This document shows, one piece after another, positions 11,218 through 21,259 of a DNA stretch of 64,000 nt. Every line of letters begins with the position of its first letter. Within the stretch, counting starts at the first letter, position 1. Both the position numbers and the translations under genes were made by a program. The notes under the pieces were generated by a model. The model searched no databases. It was given only the letters and a program-made list of their open reading frames with translations, and had not been told where the DNA came from. Origin of the DNA: Carpediemonas membranifera (lineage: Eukaryota > Fornicata); the NCBI GenBank assembly GCA_019828565.1, contig JAHDYR010000038.1, positions 372,001-436,000 of the forward strand, read 5' to 3'.

Positions 11218-11893
11218 CCGTTACGACGCCTGGGCCTCCGTGGTCCCATACGTCCAGTACATCCTGAACACTACGGTCCACTCCGTCACCGGCGTCGAAC
11301 CCATTGCTCTCTTGATGGGCAAGCATGCCTCCGCTCGCGACTTCACGATCGCACCCAAGGAGGAGGGTAGAGTTCATACTCCCCTGGACGACATAGCCTC
11401 CTACATCGACGCGCTCACCGAGCACCTCCAGATCCTCGCCGACCAGGCCCTCAACCGCCAGCAGGCAATGACAAGGACCGCAGAGCCGACGCCCCCGATC
11501 GAGCCGGGCACTCTGGTCCTTCGTAAGAACGAGAGCCCCACGAAGCTACACGGCCACCGCGGCCCATTCCGCATCACAGCCGCCGACGGTTACGCAGCGG
11601 AGATCACGCCGCTCACTGGCGGCAAGAGCCGCCGGGTCCACCTGAGCCAGTTAATCCGCATCTGCCAAGGCCCCCTCAGCGACGCCGAACTGTTGCGCAT
11701 CGCGGCTACCGACGACGAGGAGTATTACGTCGAGAAAGTCCTAGAGGTCGACGACGAGACTGGCGACCTCCTCATTAAGTGGCTCGGCTTCCCTGAGGCT
11801 AAGGCCACGTGGGAGGGTCCCAACTCTGACGCCGCCCGCACGTCCGTCGTGCGCCGTCACCTCGAGGAGAGGGGTAGTGTCCCAATCAATTGA
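11167..11893 (+). pseudogene. gypsy element 1: integrase C-terminus with chromodomain
   Basis: Joins the integrase core after the single-base frameshift at about 11166. It contains the integrase C-terminal region (GTLVLRKNES... a GPFRI SH3-like segment) and a chromodomain near the end (EYYVEKVLEV, then IKWLGF and TWEGP). Chromodomains on gypsy integrases bind histone marks and steer insertion to heterochromatin. The stop codon TGA at 11891-11893 lies inside the right LTR, so the coding region overlaps the LTR by 16 bp and leaves no room for an env-like gene. Confidence 0.88.
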
Positions 11894-11930
11894 TTAAACC
11901 TCTTTCGCTAGCTGTTCTATCCATACCACA
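11878..11930 (+). repeat. Right LTR (53 bp) of gypsy element 1
   Basis: Identical to 293-345, preceded by a purine-rich tract (11862-11877) and followed by the second CCCAT target duplication at 11931-11935. Confidence 0.88.
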
Positions 11931-12368
11931 CCCATCACCATGCGTGTGTGCGCATGGCTGGGTCATGACGGCATACTAGGGCATACAATAACGCCAGGGA
12001 CATTCGACAGGCAGCTATTCTACGACTCCTTTATCGCCAATGTGTATTACAAAATGAATCCATGGCCTGGGCCACGGTCGATCTTAATGCTCGACAACGC
12101 CTCAATTCACCACTTTCCTCAGTTGCAGCAATGTATCGACAACATTGGCGCCAAGATGATCTTTCTGCCCCCATACAGTCCGCACCTTAATCCCATAGAG
12201 GTCATGTTCTCCATCATCAAGTCTCGCATACAGAGAGATCAAGCTGCTTTTGCTCAAGCTCCAGCATCCACACTGAGCAGGCTCTTCGCTGAAGTGACCA
12301 ACAGTCAATCACACCTCTTCAGCTCCCATGGCTACCACGACGGGCAGCTGGACATACACTTCAGATAA
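11931..12368 (+). pseudogene. Tc1/IS630-type transposase, 3' part (DDE_3 domain)
   Basis: The fragment carries the second catalytic Asp in LMLDNASIHH and the Glu in PHLNPIEVMF, separated by exactly 34 residues (DD34E), with the family-typical LPPYSPHLNP between them. It is the continuation of the frame at 51-292, split by gypsy element 1. It ends at TAA 12366-12368, nine bases before the stop of a convergent gene at 12378. Terminal inverted repeats could not be identified because the left end lies outside the window. Interrupted, so presumably dead unless the gypsy element is polymorphic. Confidence 0.85.
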
Positions 12369-12377
12369 ACGCTTTAT

Positions 12378-13109
12378 TCAGTCTTCCTGGTGCTCGTAGT
12401 CGGGAATGTTGAGGCTGTTGGGCATGATAGGCGGCGGGGGACGACTGACCGGAGCTGGAGTTGTCTGGGCGCGTCTCAGTAGTGCTCGGACTTCAGTTAC
12501 ACGCTCATAGGGGACTGGAACGAGGACATACGCATCCAAGTCGAAGTTGGGAGGCCGTCTAGGATGCTGAGGTGTCTCTGCAAGCTCTTGGCTCGCTTGT
12601 GGCCGCTCGTATTGAACGCCAGCCGGTGGATCAAGGGCAGTGACTCCGTCAACTCCTGACGCCAGGGAGTGAGCCCAACCCATCAGCTGAGATTCGGTCA
12701 GGCCAGGATTGGCAGCACGAAGGATCTCGCGGGCTTCATGCAAAGCCTCTCGGCCGACGAGTGCGTTTCGCGGTTGGTGGACAGGTTGAGATGAAGCTGT
12801 GGTCTTGTTGGGGTCAGCAGTCCACACATATGCCTCAGGCTTGCTGCATCTGGTGAACTTGCTCCAGGCAGCCATAGTAATGTCTTCTAAGAAGACCTTA
12901 TCATTGGGAAGCTTGTAACGTACCTGAATTCTCTGCTTTGCAACGCTCTCTGCAATGTTATACCCCTTTTCGCTGACCAAGTTGCGAATATCACGCACGA
13001 AGGCTTCCATAGCTGTCCACTCTTGCTTCATCTGCACTATAAACGTGCAAAGTACCTTGTTACGAGACTTCTTCACCTTAATAGTAACATCCGTTCCCTC
13101 ATCGTCCAT
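12378..13109 (-). CDS. Unrecognised 243-aa protein, possibly cargo of the DNA transposon
   Basis: A clean frame starting MDDEGTDVTIKVKKSR and ending with an acidic/proline-rich tail (PPPPIMPNS...). The N-terminal half looks globular with mixed alpha/beta composition; the C-terminal half is rich in Pro and Arg. No family is recognised. It converges on the transposase with only nine bases between the two stop codons. That tight packing suggests either a second ORF of the same transposon or a host gene beside which the transposon landed. Upstream (13110-13250) is AT-rich, as expected of a promoter here. Confidence 0.55.
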   Translation of the reverse strand: MDDEGTDVTIKVKKSRNKVLCTFIVQMKQEWTAMEAFVRDIRNLVSEKGYNIAESVAKQRIQVRYKLPNDKVFLEDITMAAWSKFTRCSKPEAYVWTADPNKTTASSQPVHQPRNALVGREALHEAREILRAANPGLTESQLMGWAHSLASGVDGVTALDPPAGVQYERPQASQELAETPQHPRRPPNFDLDAYVLVPVPYERVTEVRALLRRAQTTPAPVSRPPPPIMPNSLNIPDYEHQED

Positions 13110-13526
13110 CGCTCAATTCACCTGTTTTCAGCACTCAAAACACAGTGTTTGATTGCTTAATTCAGGACTCAAAATAAACAAGCTCGTGGTTGATTTAAGG
13201 TGAAAAAAGCAATATAAAGAAAAGTTTACTATGAAGGATCGCGTCGGTCTACGGTCTGGAGAGCAGAGCCAGGTCGAGTTCACGAGTTAACGGCTTCGTG
13301 ATTGTCACGTCTACAGTTGCCTTGACTGTACCAAGGCACCTGGCGGTGTAGCACGTGGCTAGGAACTTTTGATTAGAGTGTTAAACACGCTATTTATGAA
13401 GATACCGGTCCTGTACTGCTATATATGTAAATACCTGGGTATATGGCGGAGTTGTTGGCCCATCTCTTTCGCCAATTTGAACGATGATCTCATCAAAGTC
13501 AAGAATGGTCAACCCACAACCCGGAT
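13110..13526. other. Intergenic, no gene seen
   Basis: AT-rich sequence between a minus-strand start (13109) and the 3' end of the next minus-strand gene. No RNA gene, repeat or conserved frame is seen. It probably contains the promoter of the 12378-13109 gene. Confidence 0.5.
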
Positions 13527-14270
13527 CTATAAAAATAGAATATCAAGTGTATATCTGATGCCCGAGATCACCGGCCTGACCGTCGATAGAATGACCTTGG
13601 TGAAGGGCGACCGGAACCTGGCGTCATGTGTCTCCTGTCTCGATTTCCGCCGCTGCTTGATCTTGCTCGTAGTACTTGTGGAAGGCTTAGGTGTGGGTGA
13701 GTCTGGCGGATAGTTTGCCCGCCGTTCGACGTGTGTGAGGCTCTGCTCGCTGAACTCTACCGTCTCACACTCCAGGATGCTGCTGTCTGCCGCAGAGTCG
13801 TCTGGACCACAGACGACTGGAGCAAGAAGCTCGGGCATGGTACTATTCTTGAGACACCCCGTCCTGGGCGTGATGTCGTTGGAAAGGAGGGTGGGCGTGA
13901 GGAGTACATCATCCTCACAGACCTCGGCTACGTCTGGGAGAACAAATCGGACAGACTGGGAGGCAAGGGAATCCGTGCTGTAGTTGCTCGCTGTGCTGTC
14001 CTTTCGGAGGCAGGAGCGGGGTGTTGCGGGCGAGACTGAGCAGTCTCGGTTTCTGATGCTCATTTGAGATGCTGAACTGAACGAACGAGGACGCGACGGT
14101 GAATGGAAAGAGTAGTTCGCGGATTCTTGCTTCCTATACGTCCGTATGGCATCAATATCACTTGCTCGTCGCCCATGATGTGCGACGTTCTTATGTTGAC
14201 GGTGAAGAGCAGCGAAACGCTCCAAATTACGAATAGTCTGAGGCTCTTGATGTGTATCGTTCTCGCTCAT
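13527..14270 (-). CDS. Hypothetical Ser/Thr-rich protein
   Basis: The frame opens at 14396, but the Met at 14270 (MSENDTHQEPQ) is a better start because the preceding 42 residues look like translated leader. The product would be about 247 residues, low complexity, rich in Ser, Thr, Pro and Arg, with SRPRSFSSASQ and SPATPRSCLRK stretches that look like phosphorylation-prone disordered sequence. A basic patch KIKQRRKSRQ precedes the C-terminus. No domain recognised. The length of the frame and its composition make it more likely than not a real gene. Confidence 0.45.
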   Translation of the reverse strand: MSENDTHQEPQTIRNLERFAALHRQHKNVAHHGRRASDIDAIRTYRKQESANYSFHSPSRPRSFSSASQMSIRNRDCSVSPATPRSCLRKDSTASNYSTDSLASQSVRFVLPDVAEVCEDDVLLTPTLLSNDITPRTGCLKNSTMPELLAPVVCGPDDSAADSSILECETVEFSEQSLTHVERRANYPPDSPTPKPSTSTTSKIKQRRKSRQETHDARFRSPFTKVILSTVRPVISGIRYTLDILFL

Positions 14271-14939
14271 CACTGTTATTACTCCAAGTGGGCTGATATG
14301 CAAGCGAGCGTGCCGCGGTCGGTCACTGAATGGCTGCCCTTGACCGCACAAGATTCTGAGATTCTCCGTATGCAAGCCGAGTATGGAGCATGCCACTCAG
14401 AGGTCTCGGCCGGGTCACCCTTTGCCTCGGATGCCTTGATGAGCTCCAATTTTTCTCAAGACTTACGTTTTCACCACAACTGTTTCCGGAATATTTGGGG
14501 CGAAGCGTGGCCTGGGTGTCGCAAATGACTCCCTCAGTAACATTGGCCTCACGGACTTGTGACCTCACTATCGATGATCTCCAAAGTTTTCGGGTCCGGA
14601 AAAGTCTTCTCGAATCATAAAGACCCTTTGCACAGCCGCCGCAGGCAGGCAAGACGCGTGGTGGCTACTCTTATCGGCGGGCAGGCAGCAAGACCGTGGG
14701 AGCGGCATTCTCCCATCATTCTACAAGTCATCCATTGGAAACACGACATGCTCTGGGAAGCAGGGGCCTGCCGGATGAACGAGGCGGATTCCTTCTCTCA
14801 TAGTGTCTGCTCAGATCTCTGACTCTGACTCGCTCGATTGCTGGGCGATCAGAATTGCCAGACTGAAAACGCAAGGAATGTCGGAGCAATGACCTTCTAA
14901 GCGGCGCTCCTACTCAGCCCGATAGTAAATTGAGTCAAG
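14271..14939. other. No supported gene
   Basis: Only short overlapping frames without recognisable content are present on both strands. Part of this region is probably the 5' flank shared by the divergent neighbours. Confidence 0.4.
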
Positions 14940-15840
14940 ATGGCGAGGGAGACCACGTATGTAACACGTAAATCGTGTATGTACGCGAAGCACACGAAAA
15001 ACTCTCTGGCGCGCATGCCATTGAACGCAGACAGGATAGCCATAGAGGCCCTCGAGCACGCTATTGTAAGCACAATGTCGGATCCAGTGAAGAATGCGCT
15101 CGAGGTGCGCGAGGCGACGATAGATGGGCTATGCGATGCTGCATCGGCCATTGCAGAGCGCTACTGTGCCCAGGTCGAACGGACCGGAAATCGCCTGCTC
15201 TTTAGCGTTCGTTCCTCCTCCCTTCCTCACGCAGCAGCCGCCCGTTGTGGGCATCATCGGCTTTGGTGAGCTCGGCCACGCCATATTCCAGTGCCTGCGG
15301 CCCCTCGGCAAGTTCCGCTTCCTCATCTCCACGCGCACAGTTACACCCGCGATCAAGGTGCTCGGCAAGTCCGATGACGTGCGGATCTGTGGCGACAACG
15401 ACCTCGTCGTCCTCGGGGCCCGCATAGTATTCGTATGCACGCCTCGAGTGCAGCTCCTGGACGTCTACCCGGCTGTGGGCACGAGGCTCCGTGAGTTGCG
15501 AGATAGGTTCCTGGTCGAGCAGGGCATCACGCTCATGCCTTTGGTGGAGCTCACAGAATTCTCCCCCGCAGATTGCGCAAGCATCGCCTTTCTACCCCCG
15601 CCTCCCATCTTGTACGCTGCAGCGGCAGTACCCAGGACCAGGGTCGACAAACTCCTCGGCGTGGAGGATGACACCGGCCTGGCCCAACTCACACCGCACA
15701 CGCCCAGCGACGTGTTTGACGGGTATATGCGAGAGACGGTGACCACGATGTGGGCTGCGGCAGCCATGGACGTGTGCGACGACGACCTGGGTGCAGTTGA
15801 TGTCCTCGACGGGCTCTGCATGCATTATATCGGGGAGTGA
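14940..15840 (+). CDS. NOXRED1/P5CR-like NADP-binding oxidoreductase, one 28-nt intron
   Basis: Two exons, 14940-15206 and 15235-15840, give a 290-residue protein when a 28-nt GT-AG intron is removed. The splice joins the upstream frame to QPPVVGIIGFGELGHAIF, a Rossmann dinucleotide-binding motif (GxGxxG). A following ISTRT segment suits NADP. Later segments (DLVVLGARIVFVCTPRVQL) resemble NOXRED1, a poorly characterised relative of pyrroline-5-carboxylate reductase. The start could instead be the Met at 15015 (MPLNADRIAI). The substrate is unknown. Confidence 0.65.
15207..15234 (+). other. Candidate 28-nt spliceosomal intron
   Basis: Begins GTTCGT and ends CACGCAG, is pyrimidine-rich, and its removal puts the two halves of the oxidoreductase in one frame. 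The same donor GTTCGT is used in the SUA5 gene (43945-43975, minus strand). Confidence 0.65.
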
Positions 15841-16466
15841 AGGAGGCTAGGGGTCAAGAACAGGCCGGTAGTTGTTGGTGCTGTTGTCCGGCGCCTCTGG
15901 TGAGACCAGTGCCGCTGTTGGATGGCTGCATGGGCACCAACCAGTAATTGTCAGTGATGATCGATGGCATTATCGAGCAATGCCTCAGCTATCTCAGCTA
16001 TGCCTGTAGCAATCATTGCTCGAGCTAAACACTTGAATTGCTCATTGCAATCCCACCAACGCAGACATTGACGCTGTTTATCCTAATCGCGGAGCTATAG
16101 GTCTTGCTGGCCACCAAATCCATCGACTGGATGGGCAATGCCGTCACCTAGGTACGGAGAAGTGCTTTGGTTGCCCATTTATCGGCGAGAGAATCTTGGT
16201 TGTCCTTGTGGTTTGCAGAAAAAGTTTCTGCAAACCCTCCGAAGAATCTAATCAAAACTGATGATCTCATGCAAGCACTTTCACAGAACTATTGGAAGCA
16301 TTCATCTAGTGAGGCTTATGCCGTCATCGACATGTGATGACCGCCAAAACATGTCACCAGACCTTGGCTGAGCACCCCACCCCACACCGTTGTCCTTTAC
16401 GTGAGTCAGCTCATAAAGGCAACCCTGTAGTCGAATATTCGAAAATCAAACTGTACTTTACGTCCC
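15841..16466. other. Intergenic between convergent genes, no gene seen
   Basis: Lies between the 3' ends of the oxidoreductase and the large surface protein. No frame, RNA gene or repeat recognised. Confidence 0.5.
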
Positions 16467-19400
16467 TCAAACAACTGGCGACTCGTTCTTCTTCTCCAGA
16501 GTCTTGACCAGGCCAACCTTGACTGCATTAAAGCTCACCAGGACTGCGCCAAGAGTAAATGCCACAATCGCAGCCACGGCAATAAACACTACGAAGCCGA
16601 GGGCAGTCATGCGTGCGATGGCTGTGCTGCTGAGGGCACTGATCCCTGAGTCGGCACTAAGCATGTCGATGGTGAAGTAACTAGCGTAGACCTCGGCGCC
16701 GCCATAGGCCAGCTTGACGTCGACGATGCCACTGGACTCGACAGGGATGTGCTGGCCCTCTATGTTGAGAACAAGCCGGCCCTCGTTGGTAGAGGCAGTG
16801 CCAGTATAGTTGCCGACCGTCATGGTATACTGCGAGCCGACAGACTCGAAATGAGTCTTGACTCCAGTTGCCGAGTCGGGCACCTCAATGCCGACCACGG
16901 TGGGAAGGGTCTCAGCCGCGTCTGTTGAACCCGTGGGATCGAGCACAACATGGAAGGGCAGTGTGGAGAGCGAGGCAGACACCACGCTGTCCGCAGCGAC
17001 GCAGCTGACAGTTCCACGAGCAGCATCGACAGAAACATCGGCGGTAAGGATGTTGCCAAAGGCGCCAGAGTCGATTTCGAGAGAGCAGAATCCGATCTGG
17101 GTATCAGTGGCGATATCTATGGTGGATTCGGAGATCGTCACGGTCCCGGGCGGGCTGGGGTCGATTGCCAGGCTGTCAATGGCGAGGGCGACATCAGTCG
17201 AGGAGCCGTCGCTCATGGTGACAGTCATGGTGTAGGACCCGGCGGGGAGGGTGCCGTCGGCGTTGGCCACTGGCACGACGAACGCTCTGTTTGAGTCGAC
17301 CTTGGAGAAGTAGGTGGACATGGAGCAGCTCACAGCCATAACTTCGTTCGATTCGGTCCCGTTGATGCTGATGACGCTGGTGGGCTCGTCGGTGGGCCTG
17401 GGCACAAGCGTTGAGACATCGAGCGCGAGGAATGAAAGAGTAATTGCCTTCGTAACCACGGCCCCGAGTGTGTTCTTAGCAGTCACAGCGACTGTATGCG
17501 TGCCACTCCCGGTCGAGTCGGATGGAGTCAGCACAAGTGCCCCGCCGTCCTCTGAGACTGCGACCCAGGCGGGGGTCGTGTCCTCGAGCGAGAGAGTGAT
17601 CGCCCCACCGCTCGGGTCGGAGTTCACAAAGGCTGGAGTGACGCTGGTCGTAGAGGCTGATGCTATTGTATAGGCCGACTCAAAAGACTCCGACTCGCCC
17701 AGAGTTACCACGGTCACTGACGACGAGTAGTCGGCCTTCGTCCCGGCAATGGTCAGGCTGTAGGCCAGGGTCGCCGCGGACGTCTCCTGGGAGCACCGGA
17801 TGACTTGGACAGAGTCGACTGTTTCAATGACGCAGCCGGTCGAGTCCCACGTGCTGCCCTTGGCCAGGGTGTACGGCGTGTCGGCCGGGTAGACCTCGAA
17901 CAGGGGCGGGACAGCATTGGAGCTCTCGTTGAGCCCGACAGCAATGCTGGATCGAACGAGGACACAGGCTGTCCCGGATACGAACTGGCTGAGCCCAGTA
18001 GGGCAGGCGTCACAGCTGGTCTGGGGGCCTGTGGCGGCCGAATACTGGTCCATGCCGCAGTCCTTGCAGATGTCCCGTCCCGCGGTGTCCTGGTACTTGC
18101 CGCTGCTGCACTCCACCACTGACAGCCGGTCAATGGCGACGCCGTAGCCCTTACTGGCCTTCTTACAGACGTTCTGGCCCGTCTCGTCCTGGTACTCACC
18201 TTCTCCATCACATGCCTGCTCATCGATATGGTCTCCATCGTCAGAAACATAGTGCCCGGCCCCAGCCAGCTTGCACGAGTCTTGGCGCGTCTCGTTCTGG
18301 TAGTACCCGCTGCCGCACATCACCTGGCTGGTCCTGGTGTCCGAGGGTTCATAGCCCAGGTCGTTCACCTTGCACACAGTCTGCCCCGCCTCATCCTGGT
18401 ACTCTCCTGACCTGTTACAGCTCCGGGTGGTCGAGTCCCAGAAGCTCATAGTCCCAGCGACATTGTCGTGGCAGGATGTCCGCGTCTCGTCCGGGATCTG
18501 GTAAGGTCCGAAGGGACATGGCTCCTGAGACATGGCGCCACTGGACGCCTGGGCAACGAAGCCGGGGGCCGGGGCATGACACATGCCTCCGTAAGAGGAG
18601 GAGAACGTGCCTTCAGCACACGCGATACACGCGACTGAGTCTATATCCCATGAAGATCCGGCCGGGCAGCGCTGGGCTGGGTCGGCGGCGATGCAGACGT
18701 CGGGGGGGACACCAAGGCGGGTGACATCGAGGACGATCTTCGTCGAGTCCTCTGCATCGAAGGCGTAGCTGGCGATGAAGGAGTCAAGCACCGCCATGCC
18801 ATGCCCGAGGAACAGGGCCGGCCCGGTGGCCATCCGCTGACTCTCCAGGGTCCACGCGCCCTCGGTGTCGTCGGTCCACGTCGTGTATCCACCGAAGATG
18901 CCCGCACCGTTGCTCAAAGTAGGCGTCCCGGCGATAATGCGGTTGCTATCGATAGTCACGCTGAATCCAAGGTGCGTATTTGACCTCGTTCCCTCGAGTC
19001 GCAAGGTCTGGGCGATCAGGGCTGTCGTGGGACCGTCGAACAGGTCATAAACATGCACCTCGCCGGTCTCAGTGGCGCCAGAGACGGGATCGTCGGCCTC
19101 ATTCGACCCCATCACCAGGATGCTGCCGTAAAGTGCGGGCCTTAAACTGCGGGGATATTGGTGAGAGAGGGCGAAGGAGTACGAGGCGGAGTAGACGGTG
19201 ACGGTGCTGGAGGAGAGCGAGGAGCCGTCGTTGTAGACCAGGAAGTCGTCGTTCATCACCATGGAGGAGAACTCGTCGATGGTCACGCCGGTCTTGGTCA
19301 GGCCGTTGTCGAGAGTAAATGTGCCGTCGACGAGCTCGTAGAAGTAGATGGATGCGTCTAGCTCAGCGCCAATGGCGACAGTGGCGTTGCTTACCGCCAC

Positions 19401-21131
19401 GCAGATGCCGAAGTGGCTCTGGTCATTGGCAGCAGGATTCTCAATCATGGCGTAGTAATCAATTGATTCGGCCCCTATCTCGTAAACATAGACTGCGCCC
19501 TGTTCCGTCGACGACCCGTCAGTCTTGTGCGCGCCGATCACAAGGTAGTCGTCGGTGGCTGCCAGGCTCTTGCCGAAGCCATCACCAGTGGTGGTTTGGT
19601 GGAGTATGCTATACGTGCTGCTCGATGTAAATGTCGCATAGTTGAAGTAAATCACTGATCCGAGAGACGAGTCATCGACGTAGTTCCCAAGCACAAAGAA
19701 CCCACCAGCAGCCAGCACACAGGGCGACTCTGCGCTGGTCGACCCGATCATATCAGAGCCGGGGAGGGTCTGGCTGACGGCAGTGGAGTAGTCTGCGGGG
19801 TATAGCCTGGCGTAGGAGCTGTAGTGGTCTGGGCAGTTGGAGATTACAGTGGCAGCGCCGAGGGTGAACCCAGAAGTTGCCGTGAGACACTCGGTCTGGC
19901 CTGTATCAGGCTGGTACGTGCCCGGCGGGCATCTGAGGCAGTGGTGCATGTCAGTAGAGGCGCTGTAGTACCCTGCGCGGCACGGCACGCACTGGTCACT
20001 GTCGGCCTCGAACCCAGCTGGGCATGACGAAAGCGTATACGCAAACAGACGCTTGCCAGTGCTGTCCATCAGAATGATGCGATCATCAGTCATCCACAGC
20101 CCAGTCACACCTAGCGTGAGGCCGTCCTCTGCGACGTCTGGCGCCAAGGCGTGCTCGTACTCGTATGAAAGGTGGCCCGCGTCGCTGTCGTAGTAGTAGA
20201 GCAGCACAGCCGTGTCATAGTACGTGTTAGCAGGATCAGGCAGCGTCGCAGTCAGGGCGACCCAGGGTCCTGCGGTGGCTAGGCTGTGTTGGGCCTCGGT
20301 GCCAGGGCCAAAGGGGTTGTCGACACTGTTGGCGACCTCGGGGACATAAGATCCGTATTGCGGGGTGACTCCGTCCACTGTGAAGAGCTTCGTCATGTTC
20401 ATCACTACCGCGGCCTGTTCGTTGAGCCCGTTGATACTGTAGAGCTCGACCGTCCCAGCATCGGTGTCAAGGCTGGTCATGTCGAGGGTGAAAGCGACAG
20501 TGAGGGTCATCATAACGCCTGAGACAACAGCGACGGGCGACTCGCCCGACCCGAATGCGATCTTCTTGCCGAGCTGGGAGACCCCGTCGACGTTGGCCGT
20601 GGCGGCGTATGACCATTCAGAGGGATCGGAGGGGTCGGATGTGAGCACGATGAGGGCGGATGAGGCATCTGGATCGAGCACGTCGCAACCGACGAGGGCG
20701 TATAGGGTGTCGTCAGCAGATGACACAGCGATGGTGTCACCGCATCGGTTGTTCATGGTAAGGTCGGTAACATCAGTGATGAACGTGACAGTGTTGGAGG
20801 CGACGGCGTAGACGTGGAATCCGCCGTATGTGCCAAGGGAGGGGTTGCCGATCAGAAGGATACCATCAGCGTAGGCAACAGAAGCGCCGAATGAGCCGGA
20901 ACCCGTGATCGTCTCGATATGATACCACTCATAGTTGTCACTGAATGCGTATACGAGAACTGCATTGGCTTCAGTGAAGCCTACGAAGAGATTATCAGAA
21001 GAAACAGCAACAGAGGTGATCTGGTCAATGATACCGAGCGTTTCGAACGGGCGGAGCACTTGGTAAGCTAATGCAGCGCTAATACACAACAAAACTACTG
21101 CCAAGGTCGCTAATCGACTGGTAATGGGCAT
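16467..21131 (-). CDS. Large type I surface protein: beta-propeller-like repeats, Cys-rich GCC2/GCC3 repeats, cadherin-like region
   Basis: A 1554-residue uninterrupted frame. Residues 1-22 form a signal peptide (LATLAVVLLCISAALA). Residues ~30-370 and ~470-830 contain repeats of the FG-GAP/integrin-alpha kind (ASVAYADGILLIGNP, SLAATDDYLVIGA). Cys-rich modules of the ephrin-receptor/GCC2-GCC3 type follow each block (CPAGFEADSDQCVPC; PPGTYQPDTGQTEC; a run of GxYQDExGQxxCK repeats at ~920-1100). A beta-rich, cadherin/dystroglycan-like region precedes one hydrophobic helix near the C-terminus (ALGFVVFIAVAAIVAFTLGA) and a short basic tail (VKTLEKKNESPVV). It should sit in the plasma membrane with a large ectodomain. 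The ligand is unknown. Confidence 0.8.
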   Translation of the reverse strand: MPITSRLATLAVVLLCISAALAYQVLRPFETLGIIDQITSVAVSSDNLFVGFTEANAVLVYAFSDNYEWYHIETITGSGSFGASVAYADGILLIGNPSLGTYGGFHVYAVASNTVTFITDVTDLTMNNRCGDTIAVSSADDTLYALVGCDVLDPDASSALIVLTSDPSDPSEWSYAATANVDGVSQLGKKIAFGSGESPVAVVSGVMMTLTVAFTLDMTSLDTDAGTVELYSINGLNEQAAVVMNMTKLFTVDGVTPQYGSYVPEVANSVDNPFGPGTEAQHSLATAGPWVALTATLPDPANTYYDTAVLLYYYDSDAGHLSYEYEHALAPDVAEDGLTLGVTGLWMTDDRIILMDSTGKRLFAYTLSSCPAGFEADSDQCVPCRAGYYSASTDMHHCLRCPPGTYQPDTGQTECLTATSGFTLGAATVISNCPDHYSSYARLYPADYSTAVSQTLPGSDMIGSTSAESPCVLAAGGFFVLGNYVDDSSLGSVIYFNYATFTSSSTYSILHQTTTGDGFGKSLAATDDYLVIGAHKTDGSSTEQGAVYVYEIGAESIDYYAMIENPAANDQSHFGICVAVSNATVAIGAELDASIYFYELVDGTFTLDNGLTKTGVTIDEFSSMVMNDDFLVYNDGSSLSSSTVTVYSASYSFALSHQYPRSLRPALYGSILVMGSNEADDPVSGATETGEVHVYDLFDGPTTALIAQTLRLEGTRSNTHLGFSVTIDSNRIIAGTPTLSNGAGIFGGYTTWTDDTEGAWTLESQRMATGPALFLGHGMAVLDSFIASYAFDAEDSTKIVLDVTRLGVPPDVCIAADPAQRCPAGSSWDIDSVACIACAEGTFSSSYGGMCHAPAPGFVAQASSGAMSQEPCPFGPYQIPDETRTSCHDNVAGTMSFWDSTTRSCNRSGEYQDEAGQTVCKVNDLGYEPSDTRTSQVMCGSGYYQNETRQDSCKLAGAGHYVSDDGDHIDEQACDGEGEYQDETGQNVCKKASKGYGVAIDRLSVVECSSGKYQDTAGRDICKDCGMDQYSAATGPQTSCDACPTGLSQFVSGTACVLVRSSIAVGLNESSNAVPPLFEVYPADTPYTLAKGSTWDSTGCVIETVDSVQVIRCSQETSAATLAYSLTIAGTKADYSSSVTVVTLGESESFESAYTIASASTTSVTPAFVNSDPSGGAITLSLEDTTPAWVAVSEDGGALVLTPSDSTGSGTHTVAVTAKNTLGAVVTKAITLSFLALDVSTLVPRPTDEPTSVISINGTESNEVMAVSCSMSTYFSKVDSNRAFVVPVANADGTLPAGSYTMTVTMSDGSSTDVALAIDSLAIDPSPPGTVTISESTIDIATDTQIGFCSLEIDSGAFGNILTADVSVDAARGTVSCVAADSVVSASLSTLPFHVVLDPTGSTDAAETLPTVVGIEVPDSATGVKTHFESVGSQYTMTVGNYTGTASTNEGRLVLNIEGQHIPVESSGIVDVKLAYGGAEVYASYFTIDMLSADSGISALSSTAIARMTALGFVVFIAVAAIVAFTLGAVLVSFNAVKVGLVKTLEKKNESPVV

Positions 21132-21259
21132 CGGTTGTCGTTGTCAACGATATCGAAACAGTATCTTCCTGTATCTTTCTGTCAGATTTGGGTTGACATG
21201 AAGCGAAGCAACGAAGATAACCACGTTTCATGAGCTCGAGACCTCGCAGCATGCTTGCT

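Larger units (their letters stand above)
293..11930 (+). mobile_element. Ty3/gypsy chromovirus with 53-bp LTRs, interrupted by a LINE
   Basis: Identical 53-bp direct repeats that begin TG and end CA (293-345 and 11878-11930) flank a gag-protease-RT-RNaseH-integrase-chromodomain frame. The 5-bp sequence CCCAT lies just before the left repeat and just after the right one, a normal target-site duplication. A purine-rich tract (11862-11877) abuts the right LTR. Without the nested LINE the element is about 4.5 kb. Removing the LINE plus one copy of its target duplication (7104 bp, a multiple of three) restores the reading frame. One further single-base frameshift sits near 11166, so this copy is not intact. 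The gene order and C-terminal chromodomain place it among chromoviruses. Confidence 0.92.
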
